Shown here piece by piece: positions 1-4,883 of a stretch of 5,106 nucleotides of DNA. The translations under genes were made by a program, and so were the position numbers. Below the pieces are notes generated by a model. That model was given only the letters and a program-made list of their open reading frames with translations, searched no databases and was not told the DNA's origin. The stretch is taken from contig CAKQBC010000194.1 of the NCBI GenBank assembly GCA_934215995.1, positions 1 through 5,106 of the forward strand, given 5' to 3'. Origin of the DNA: an uncultured Bacillus sp. (GTDB lineage Bacteria > Bacillota > Bacilli > Bacillales > DSM-1321). Position 1 is the first letter of the stretch. Every line of letters starts with the position of its first letter.

Positions 1-307
1 GTATAGCATGGCCGACTTCGTGGGCCGCCACCGCAATGGCTGCCAATGAATGACTGTGATAATTATCTGTTGATAAGCGGACTGTCTTGCTCCGCGGATC
101 GTAATGGTCGCTTAAGATTCCTCTTGTCTCTTCAATGCGGACGTTATAAAGCCCGTTGTCATCCAGTATTTTGCGTGCTGTTTCAGCCCCGGTTAAGCCG
201 GTTGAGGAAGCAACTTTTGAGTACTTATTATAAGTACCTTTAACTTTCATCTGAGCCCAGATTGGGATTATGATGATAATCGCCATGTAAATCAAGTAGT
301 AGCCCAT
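1..307 (-). CDS. yugP: YugP-like membrane zinc metallopeptidase, N-terminal part (cut by window edge)
   Basis: The reading frame starts at ATG 307 and is still open at base 1, giving 102 residues of a family that is usually about 225 long. A consensus AGGAGGT lies 4 bases before the ATG. Residues 3-17 form one hydrophobic membrane segment. A soluble part follows, with SSTGLTGAE (34-42), DHYDP (67-71) and a conserved-looking AAHEVGHAI at 94-102. HEVGH (96-100) is an HExxH zinc site: the two His bind zinc and the Glu is the general base. This layout is that of the YugP family of putative membrane-bound neutral zinc peptidases; their substrate is not known to me. The gene starts 56 bp after ypjB with no terminator between, so the two are probably co-transcribed. 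The symbol is given by resemblance; in B. subtilis yugP lies elsewhere. The family call is firm. The rest of the protein, including the third zinc ligand, cannot be seen. Confidence 0.9.
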   Translation of the reverse strand, partial: MGYYLIYMAIIIIIPIWAQMKVKGTYNKYSKVASSTGLTGAETARKILDDNGLYNVRIEETRGILSDHYDPRSKTVRLSTDNYHSHSLAAIAVAAHEVGHAI

Positions 308-363
308 CTTTACCTCCTGAATCGGTGTTTTGATTTAATTGTAGACAGAAAATGTTTATGCTG

Positions 364-1161
364 TCAATCATTGAGGTTTTCCTTTTTTTCCAAAGCTTTT
401 TTATCGCCCTTATATTTTCTCCAGCCGACATACGACAGCGTTCCGATAATTATGCTGCCTGTCGAGATGATGACCCACCACAGGGAAGGATCTGCTTCGT
501 CCTCTTTTTTGCCTTCGAATATCTTTTCCATGTCATACATCAGATGATCGATTTCCCGCTGGCTTCCGGGATTCTCGAAAATGACTGGGCTATACTGGTC
601 CAAGTATTCGAATCTGGCATTCAGAGTCTGGATCGCTTCCTCGCCGAGGTCGACACGAAGGCTGTAATAAATCAGGTCATATTGGTTGAGAAGCTCATTC
701 ATATGGGAGTAATAATATTGTTGGTTCTGTTCATTGACTGCCTTTCTCACTTGGGCAAATGTGTTGATCATCCTGTCCTCCATATGGGTCCATAACGGAT
801 CCTTCTGGGATTTGACGGCATCAACAACCAATCGCAGCTTCGTCACAGAATTCACTTTTTGCTCATACGCATGCGCTTCATTATTGATTGACTTAATGGC
901 TTCCTCATAGGCTGAAAGCGTTGCCCTCAGCTGGTCCAAATTCATCGCATCCCCTTCAGCTGTCCATTCAAGCAGTTCATCCGAGAACTTGTTCAATAAT
1001 TGCTCTGCTTCCTTATAACGCTTAATTGTCACTAACCTTAATGCCTCATCCGCCTTGCTATCCAATTTATCGATCTTTGAAGAGGTGTCCGCATCTGCGG
1101 ACAATTGGAATGAAATGAATAGTAGGAAAACGAAGAACACTATGAATGATTTTTTCAACAT
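364..1161 (-). CDS. ypjB: Sporulation protein YpjB
   Basis: This encodes 265 residues beginning at ATG 1161, with GAGGAGGG about 8 bases upstream. Residues 1-22 are a signal peptide or membrane anchor (basic MLKK, then a Phe/Leu/Ile-rich core). Residues 27-220 are charged and look mostly helical, with many Lys, Glu and Gln and no catalytic motif that I recognise. A second membrane segment at about 228-246 begins with a Trp pair and is followed by a strongly basic cytoplasmic tail rich in Lys. The expected topology is therefore a large extracytoplasmic helical domain held by one C-terminal helix. YpjB is known as a SigE-regulon (mother-cell) protein of Bacillus whose loss impairs sporulation; its molecular role is unknown. 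A SigE-like promoter lies directly in front. It follows ypjA by 70 bp and precedes the yugP-like gene by 56 bp, which suggests a shared transcript. I am confident of the family from length, topology and gene order. Confidence 0.9.
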   Translation of the reverse strand: MLKKSFIVFFVFLLFISFQLSADADTSSKIDKLDSKADEALRLVTIKRYKEAEQLLNKFSDELLEWTAEGDAMNLDQLRATLSAYEEAIKSINNEAHAYEQKVNSVTKLRLVVDAVKSQKDPLWTHMEDRMINTFAQVRKAVNEQNQQYYYSHMNELLNQYDLIYYSLRVDLGEEAIQTLNARFEYLDQYSPVIFENPGSQREIDHLMYDMEKIFEGKKEDEADPSLWWVIISTGSIIIGTLSYVGWRKYKGDKKALEKKENLND

Positions 1162-1187
1162 ACCCTTGTCCCTCCTCTTTCATACTA

Positions 1188-1216
1188 GATATATGAATGA
1201 GAAGGGCTGAATAGAC
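1188..1216 (-). promoter_or_regulatory. Candidate SigE-type sporulation promoter for ypjB
   Basis: Read on the minus strand, GTCTATT (1216-1210) is followed by a 14-base spacer and CATATATC (1195-1188). The B. subtilis SigE consensus as I recall it is KMATATW, 13-15 bases, then CATACAHT, so the match is about 5/7 and 6/8 with correct spacing. Transcription would begin near 1181, leaving a leader of about 20 bases that just contains the ribosome binding site of ypjB. The known SigE control of ypjB supports it. The match is imperfect and AT-rich DNA gives chance hits. Confidence 0.4.
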
Positions 1217-1231
1217 CAGCTCGGTCCGATT

Positions 1232-1840
1232 TTAAAAACGCAGAGTCCAACGTGCCCTTTTTACGCAGAAATAATAGCATAAATAGATGGACAGGACACT
1301 GAGCCAAAAGGTTCCATACCCGATTTGATCCATATAAATGGACAGTGATCCGTATTGCGGCATTTGCCCGAATACATAGTCGATTATTTCATTATGTAAT
1401 GTAAATACGGCGGCTACCGCGAGATGCCACGTTTTAATCCGGTAAAAAGGCGAATACAGCAGGCCTTGGATTGCCATTGCCAAATGGGATGCCATCAGCA
1501 TGTATCCGGTCCAATGCAGGCCGCCTTCGACAAACAGTGTCAGCAGATTCATGATGACAGCCCATATTCCGTATTTAAACAGCGAAATGAAGGCTAGCGC
1601 CTCAAATAAACCCCAATTTTTCCCGAGCAAAAAAGCAACCAGGACAAACACAAAAAACAGGCAGGCAGTCGGGCTATCCGGCACAAACGGAATAAAAACC
1701 GGCTCCGTGCCCGCAAGCTGCGCCTCGTACCATATGTATCCGTAAATCGTTCCGAATATATTAATCACCAATAATAATTTGATAAACCATTTGCTCCTAA
1801 GAAGCACATATACCATATCCATCGGCATACTCTCCAACAC
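1232..1840 (-). CDS. ypjA: YpjA, DUF1405 integral membrane protein
   Basis: This encodes up to 202 residues with about six predicted membrane helices, roughly at 19-38, 58-73, 79-102, 110-129, 137-156 and 174-193. Features matching the DUF1405 family are WY (37-38), the FVPDSP loop (52-57), KYG (89-91), HLAM (119-122) and HNEIIDY (149-155). The conserved acidic and His residues near membrane faces could bind a ligand or metal, but no biochemical function is established to my knowledge. The start is uncertain. GTG 1840 gives the longest form, but it lies only 2 bases after AAAGGG; TTG 1837 would be better spaced, and ATG 1828 has a GGAG 4 bases upstream. The choice changes only the first four residues. 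The gene is separated from qcrC by a strong terminator, so it is probably not part of the qcr transcript. Its place between qcrC and ypjB is the standard Bacillus order. Confidence 0.88.
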   Translation of the reverse strand: MLESMPMDMVYVLLRSKWFIKLLLVINIFGTIYGYIWYEAQLAGTEPVFIPFVPDSPTACLFFVFVLVAFLLGKNWGLFEALAFISLFKYGIWAVIMNLLTLFVEGGLHWTGYMLMASHLAMAIQGLLYSPFYRIKTWHLAVAAVFTLHNEIIDYVFGQMPQYGSLSIYMDQIGYGTFWLSVLSIYLCYYFCVKRARWTLRF

Positions 1841-2007
1841 ATCCCTTTCTTGGCAAGCGCAGACTTTCCATAAAAGTTTATATGTCCTATACTACCTGTT
1901 ATTGGCCGGCAAAGGAAGAACCTTCTTCACGGGCATTCCTGTGTCCTGCCTACCCTGCTATCAATGCAGGTTCTATTTCGAAGAAGCTGCGGCCAATGAA
2001 TGCGAAT
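1841..2007. other. Non-coding gap between the qcr terminator and ypjA
   Basis: No credible gene is present. The half near the terminator is unusually GC-rich for an intergenic region and holds a 6-bp dyad, gaagaa-CC-ttcttc (1915-1928 on the plus strand), and a 5-bp stem cctgc/gcagg with a 7-base loop. Closer to ypjA the minus strand turns AT-rich: GTAGTATAGG, then CATATAAA (1885-1878). The latter resembles a SigE -10 box, with GCCAATA 15 bases before it as a partial (5/7) -35. TATAGG with TTGCCG 15 bases upstream is a poor SigA alternative. A promoter for ypjA is expected here, but I cannot choose one with confidence. Confidence 0.35.
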
Positions 2008-2041
2008 AAAAAAAGCTAACGACCTGGCATATGTCGTTAGC
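2008..2041 (-). terminator. Rho-independent terminator of the qcrABC operon
   Basis: On the minus strand GCTAACGAC, a 9-base loop and GTCGTTAGC form a perfect 9-bp stem (2041-2015), followed at once by seven T (2014-2008). It begins 17 bases after the qcrC stop codon. The position and strength indicate the end of the qcr transcript and insulate ypjA from it. The plus-strand reading has no T run after the stem, so it works in one direction. Confidence 0.93.
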
Positions 2042-2057
2042 AGATTGCAACACTATT

Positions 2058-2831
2058 CTATTCTTCTTCTTCTTGGCCGATGTTAGCGATGAATGCAGAA
2101 AGCTGCTGCAATTGCTCATCTGTGCCTTTGAAGATGTCTGCAGGCATCGTGCCTATACCATTCACTGCGATATCGGCAATTTCCTCTTCAGTCAATCCCG
2201 TTTCATTCAATGCAGGAGCAGCCCCGCCTTCAAGGTTGCCGCCATGGCAGCCTATACAGCCTTGCTCCTGATAGACGGCGTAACCGGGATCTTCCTGATT
2301 AATTTCAGGCCCAAGGACGATTTCTCCTTGTTTCTTGGCAGTTTCCCAGTCATGCTGGTCAACTGAAGCCCACGTCAGGTAGAAGATGCTCGCAACTGCC
2401 AGCAACATGAATCCAGTCGCCAGCGGACGTTTGGATGGGCGCCTTTCAGGCCCGCGGTCAATGAACGGTGCAAGCAACAGCGCTCCGAAAGCAAGCCCCG
2501 GCATAATGATGGAACCAACGACGTTATACGGCCCAGAAGCATATGTGTATTTCAACAGCTGGTATAAGAAAAGGAAATACCAGTCCGGCAATGGAATGTA
2601 ACCGGACGCAGCCGGATCAGCCACTTTTTCCAAGGGGGATGGATGTGCTACGCACAAACATAAATATCCCACAAGGAATACAGCACCTACCATCCATTCT
2701 TTCAGAAGGAAGTTCGGCCAGAACGCTTCCGTTTTGCCAGGGTATTCCGAGTAATCTTTCGGAATATTTGGTTTACGTTCGGCGGAGATACGGGAATCCC
2801 CGACGAACTTCATACCTTTACCTCGATGCAT
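2058..2831 (-). CDS. qcrC: Menaquinol:cytochrome c reductase cytochrome c subunit (subunit IV-cytochrome c fusion)
   Basis: This encodes 257 residues from ATG 2831. The start MHRGKGM is the one I recall for B. subtilis QcrC; an in-frame TTG two codons upstream (2837) lies only 4 bases from the GGAGG of the ribosome binding site and is less likely. Residues 1-160 match subunit IV of b6f-type complexes: membrane segments at about 45-63, 104-122 and 138-154, and PDWY (82-85), equivalent to the PEWY motif of the quinol-oxidising site. Residues 180-253 are a class I cytochrome c domain on the outer face, with CIGCH (192-196) for covalent heme and Met229 in GTMP as the likely sixth ligand. The fusion is typical of Gram-positive bc complexes. 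The protein ends in four Glu, an acidic tail that varies in this family. It is the last gene of qcrABC, 62 bp after qcrB, with a terminator right after. Confidence 0.96.
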   Translation of the reverse strand: MHRGKGMKFVGDSRISAERKPNIPKDYSEYPGKTEAFWPNFLLKEWMVGAVFLVGYLCLCVAHPSPLEKVADPAASGYIPLPDWYFLFLYQLLKYTYASGPYNVVGSIIMPGLAFGALLLAPFIDRGPERRPSKRPLATGFMLLAVASIFYLTWASVDQHDWETAKKQGEIVLGPEINQEDPGYAVYQEQGCIGCHGGNLEGGAAPALNETGLTEEEIADIAVNGIGTMPADIFKGTDEQLQQLSAFIANIGQEEEE

Positions 2832-2893
2832 GTACAATCCCCCTCCTTTTTTAAAAGGTGTGTATTTTCAAATAATTTTGTGCAAAGTAATTC

Positions 2894-3568
2894 TTATAGC
2901 GGGCCAGAAATCCCCTGTTTACGTATCATAAGGAAGTGGGCGGCTATTAAGGCAAGCAATCCGGCTGGCAGGAAGAATACATGGATCGCGAAGAAGCGGG
3001 TCAGCGTCTGTGCCCCTACGATTGTGGCATCACCAGCAAGCAGAATTTTGATCTGTTCCCCGATCAGCGGAACCGATCCGGCAATTTCAAGTCCAACCTT
3101 TGTCGCGAACAGCGCCTTCATATCCCAAGGCAGCAGGTATCCTGTGAAACCAAGGGCCAGCATGATGAAGAAAATCAGAACTCCGACAATCCAGTTCAAT
3201 TCACGCGGTTTTTTGTAGGCACCCTGGAAGAATACGCGCAACGTATGTAGGAACATCATGACGATTACCAAGCTTGCGCCCCAGTGGTGCATCCCCCGGA
3301 CGATTTGGCCGAAGGCCACTTCATTCTGAAGATAGTAGACAGATTCCCAGGCATTCTTGATATCCGGCACATAATACATGGTCAAGAACATCCCGGAAAG
3401 GATTTGGATGACGGTTATGAAGAATGTCAATCCCCCGAAACAATAGACAAATGCTGAAAAATGATGAGCGGGATTGACATGCTCAGGAACTTCATGGTCT
3501 GCGATATCTCGCCACAGCGGCGTAATATCAAGACGCTCATCAACCCAGTCATAGATTTTGTTAAGCAA
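2894..3568 (-). CDS. qcrB: Menaquinol:cytochrome c reductase cytochrome b subunit
   Basis: This encodes 224 residues, the normal length, starting MLNKIYDW with a TTG codon at 3568; the next Met is residue 60, so no ATG start is available. It is a four-helix, cytochrome b6-like protein carrying two b hemes across the membrane. The ligands by alignment to b6 are His94 and His108 (RGMHHW and FLHTLR) on one helix and His196 and His211 on the last helix, with spacings of 14 and 15 as expected. Cys43, in the FVYC stretch, corresponds to the residue reported in Bacillus to hold a third, covalently bound heme near the quinone-reducing site, as in b6f complexes. LLPWDMKA (145-152) and the C-terminal RKQGISGPL are further family marks. 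The ribosome binding site AAAGGGGG overlaps the stop codon of qcrA and the gap between the genes is 14 bp, which implies translational coupling within the operon. Confidence 0.97.
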   Translation of the reverse strand: MLNKIYDWVDERLDITPLWRDIADHEVPEHVNPAHHFSAFVYCFGGLTFFITVIQILSGMFLTMYYVPDIKNAWESVYYLQNEVAFGQIVRGMHHWGASLVIVMMFLHTLRVFFQGAYKKPRELNWIVGVLIFFIMLALGFTGYLLPWDMKALFATKVGLEIAGSVPLIGEQIKILLAGDATIVGAQTLTRFFAIHVFFLPAGLLALIAAHFLMIRKQGISGPL

Positions 3569-3582
3569 TTATTACGCCCCCT

Positions 3583-4089
3583 TTATTTGGCAGTGTTTGG
3601 CTTAGTCGCCCCTAATTTAATAATCCCGTCCTCAACTTTCACTTCATACATATCCAATGGACCTTGAGGTGGTGTTCCTGCAATGTTTACGCCGTTTTTC
3701 TCGTAAAGGCCGCCATGGCAGTTACAGAAGAACATATTCGGATTTGCTTTGTCAGAATTCCAGTCGACCGTACAGCCAAGATGCTTGCATAGCGGCGACA
3801 AGGCGACTATCTCCCCTTTTTCATCCTTGAATACCCATGCGATCCTTGTCTCCTCGGATTCATACCAGGCATCGACCTGGTCGATCTTGAAACTTACACG
3901 TTCAGGCGTTTCTGTGACATCGCTTTCTTTCATTTTAGTGGCAACGAACTCCTGGTCGCTTCCACCCTTCAGAACCGGGTCAACCGCGAAACGGACCATT
4001 GGCATCAAAACTCCCGCTGCCATAAAGCCTCCTACTCCGGTCAAAGTATAGTTAAGGAATTGGCGTCTGGATACACGCTGTTTACTCAT
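3583..4089 (-). CDS. qcrA: Menaquinol:cytochrome c reductase Rieske iron-sulfur subunit
   Basis: This encodes 168 residues from ATG 4089, preceded at 7 bases by GAGGGGGG. An in-frame TTG at 4110 would lie upstream of that site and add seven residues, so I reject it. The protein takes electrons from menaquinol into a 2Fe-2S cluster and passes them to the cytochrome c domain of QcrC. SRRQFLNYTL (7-16), followed by a hydrophobic helix (about 16-34), is an uncleaved twin-arginine signal; B. subtilis QcrA is a known Tat substrate. The cluster site is CKHLGC (101-106) and CNCHGG (122-127). Cys101, His103, Cys122 and His125 bind iron, and Cys106 and Cys124 form the disulfide. The residue between Cys122 and Cys124 is Asn where Pro is usual. 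GTPPQGPLDMY (138-148) is the proline loop typical of Rieske domains. It is the first gene of qcrABC, with its own promoter upstream. Confidence 0.97.
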   Translation of the reverse strand: MSKQRVSRRQFLNYTLTGVGGFMAAGVLMPMVRFAVDPVLKGGSDQEFVATKMKESDVTETPERVSFKIDQVDAWYESEETRIAWVFKDEKGEIVALSPLCKHLGCTVDWNSDKANPNMFFCNCHGGLYEKNGVNIAGTPPQGPLDMYEVKVEDGIIKLGATKPNTAK

Positions 4090-4125
4090 ATCATTTCCCC
4101 CCTCTATCAAATAAGATCAGCCCAA

Positions 4126-4165
4126 AGGACATAACTCTTACAATTCTATAAAACTAGGACATAAC
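4126..4165 (-). repeat. Two 10-bp direct repeats in the qcrABC leader
   Basis: GTTATGTCCT occurs twice on the minus strand, at 4165-4156 and 4135-4126, with starts exactly 30 bp apart. The first copy begins one base after the -10 box and so covers the transcription start; the second lies in the early leader. The spacing is close to three helical turns, so a dimeric or tandem DNA-binding regulator could contact both on the same face. No regulator is known to me for this motif. Confidence 0.75.
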
Positions 4166-4166
4166 A

Positions 4167-4195
4167 ATGATATTACAATCTTCCATATTGGTCAA
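4167..4195 (-). promoter_or_regulatory. SigA-type promoter of qcrABC
   Basis: On the minus strand TTGACC (4195-4190) is followed by a 17-base spacer and TATCAT (4172-4167), each one base off the SigA consensus with ideal spacing. Transcription should start near 4160, giving a leader of about 70 bases before the qcrA ATG. In B. subtilis the qcr (pet) operon is transcribed from its own SigA promoter and depends on ResD, with repression by glucose and AbrB. I cannot identify those regulator sites here with certainty. Confidence 0.8.
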
Positions 4196-4198
4196 TAT
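4185..4198. promoter_or_regulatory. Dyad over the qcrABC -35 box, possible operator
   Basis: On the minus strand ATATTG-AC-CAATAT is a 6+6 inverted repeat with a 2-base centre, and the -35 hexamer TTGACC lies inside it. The arms can be extended by TCC and GGA if two A bases on one side are skipped. A protein bound here would block RNA polymerase, so a repressor site is one reading. The AT richness of the region makes a chance dyad possible. Confidence 0.35.
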
Positions 4199-4206
4199 TT
4201 GGATAT

Positions 4207-4235
4207 CACATTTAATGGCAACAATGTGTCATTAA
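4207..4235. promoter_or_regulatory. Overlapping dyads upstream of the qcrABC promoter
   Basis: Two inverted repeats interlock here on the minus strand: TTAATG (4235-4230) with CATTAA (4217-4212), and CACATT (4228-4223) with AATGTG (4212-4207). Only one of the two could pair at a time in RNA. No T run follows, so this is not a terminator for ypiF. The position, from about -47 to -75 relative to the predicted start, suits an activator. ATGTGAT within it loosely resembles the TTGTGAA core of ResD sites. Confidence 0.25.
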
Positions 4236-4250
4236 TCCATTTTTTCCACA

Positions 4251-4712
4251 TCAATCTTTCTTCCAGTTCTCCACGATTTTCTTGAGGGTCTGGCTGACCT
4301 GTTCCTCCATCAGCGGCCCTTTGTGCTTGTCGTCCATATGTTCAAGAGGCAGGGGCGGCACCCAAAGCAGGGAGTCCCCCAGCAGGCTGCCCTGCACTTT
4401 CCATTCCGCATCGCATGTAAGGAAGAATAGATGCCTGAATTCCTCCGCTTCCAGAGTGCCCTTCCATTTTTCGATCAATAACCGCTTTTCCTCCCTCGTC
4501 CAGCTGCTGCCGTAAGCAATCGGGGGAAGAAGGAGCACCCTGCCTTTAAATTGCTTCTCAATTTCATTCGTGAGGATCATCAGAAAATCATTCATGGAAG
4601 CGCTCTGCAGAATCCCCCCTCCAAAGTCGACCCCGGTAAGCGGGAGCAGGACAGTATCCACATACTCCTTCGAGCTTATGTACATCTCTATATCTTTCGG
4701 CTTCCACTTCAT
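4251..4712 (-). CDS. ypiF: YpiF, DUF2487 protein of unknown function
   Basis: This encodes 153 residues from ATG 4712, with AAAAGGGAG about 10 bases upstream. A GTG at 4745 in the same frame would add eleven residues but lies before this ribosome binding site, and MKW is the expected family start. The protein is soluble, with no signal peptide or membrane helix. It alternates hydrophobic strands and charged helices: TVLLPL (20-25), a helix ending TNEIEKQFKGR (48-58), RVLLLPP (58-64), HLFFLTCD (94-101), LLWVPPLP (115-122) and an amphipathic basic/acidic C-terminal helix (136-152). This suggests a small alpha/beta fold. I see no catalytic signature. It lies between ypiB and qcrA, as in other Bacillus. 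A terminator behind ypiB and the lack of one behind ypiF mean that it is probably transcribed separately from ypiB and may read through into qcrABC. The family identity rests on gene order plus resemblance. Confidence 0.85.
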   Translation of the reverse strand: MKWKPKDIEMYISSKEYVDTVLLPLTGVDFGGGILQSASMNDFLMILTNEIEKQFKGRVLLLPPIAYGSSWTREEKRLLIEKWKGTLEAEEFRHLFFLTCDAEWKVQGSLLGDSLLWVPPLPLEHMDDKHKGPLMEEQVSQTLKKIVENWKKD

Positions 4713-4749
4713 ATATGTAACACTCCCTTTTCTTTGTTGAACCACTACT

Positions 4750-4758
4750 ATGATAACA
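4750..4758 (-). promoter_or_regulatory. Possible extended -10 promoter of ypiF
   Basis: The minus strand reads TGTTATCAT, a TGn element joined to TATCAT (4755-4750), one base off the SigA -10 box and identical to the qcrA -10. There is no good -35 at 16-18 bases; TTGCAA lies only 13 bases upstream. The predicted start would leave a leader of about 30 bases before the ypiF ATG. The terminator behind ypiB makes a promoter in this gap likely, but this exact site is a guess. Confidence 0.4.
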
Positions 4759-4848
4759 CTTTTTTACATTGCAAGGCATTTATGACAAACGATTGCCCTT
4801 CAATTTAAGAAAGGCCTGATCCTTTGCACCCCATTTTTATTGCGGAAC

Positions 4849-4880
4849 AAAAAAAGAAGCGCTGCAATTCGCAGTGCTTC
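4849..4880 (-). terminator. Rho-independent terminator of ypiB
   Basis: On the minus strand GAAGCACTGC, a 5-base loop and GCAGCGCTTC (4880-4856) form a 10-bp stem with one A-C mismatch, followed by seven T (4855-4849). It begins 3 bases after the ypiB stop codon. On the plus strand the mismatch becomes a G-U pair but no T run follows, so the minus-strand direction is the functional one. It separates ypiB from ypiF. Confidence 0.88.
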
Positions 4881-4883
4881 GGT

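Noticed and set aside
46..243. Plus-strand frame opposite the yugP-like gene
   Set aside because: The minus strand encodes a clear HEVGH peptidase with a perfect ribosome binding site; the plus frame is a shadow.
352..795. 147-codon plus-strand open frame opposite ypjB
   Set aside because: It is the antisense of the well-supported ypjB, shows no family resemblance and has no good ribosome binding site; it is a codon-bias shadow.
1211..1226. GACC-GAGCT-GGTC hairpin after ypjA as a terminator
   Set aside because: The stem is only 4-5 bp and no T run follows, so ypjA-ypjB read-through is more likely.
1899..1940. Minus-strand 14-codon ORF (ATG CCC GTG ...) in the qcrC-ypjA gap, preceded by AGGA
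   Set aside because: It is too short and the AGGA is adjacent to the ATG; chance is the simpler reading.
1779..2009. Plus-strand frame ending with a Cys-rich CLPCYQC stretch
   Set aside because: It overlaps the start of ypjA on the other strand and the motif lies in the non-coding gap; there is no ribosome binding site or partner Cys pair, so a zinc-binding small protein is not supported.
2031..2366. Plus-strand open frame opposite the cytochrome c domain of qcrC
   Set aside because: It begins in the qcr terminator and is antisense to a gene with intact CxxCH and ligand motifs.
4588..4779. Minus-strand 63-codon frame overlapping the start of ypiF
   Set aside because: It is out of frame with ypiF, has no family features and its Cys residues are scattered; a frame shadow.
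4790..4832. SigH-like AGGATCA ... TTGAAG pattern in front of ypiF
   Set aside because: The spacing is 13 bases and the -10 half matches poorly; not better than chance.
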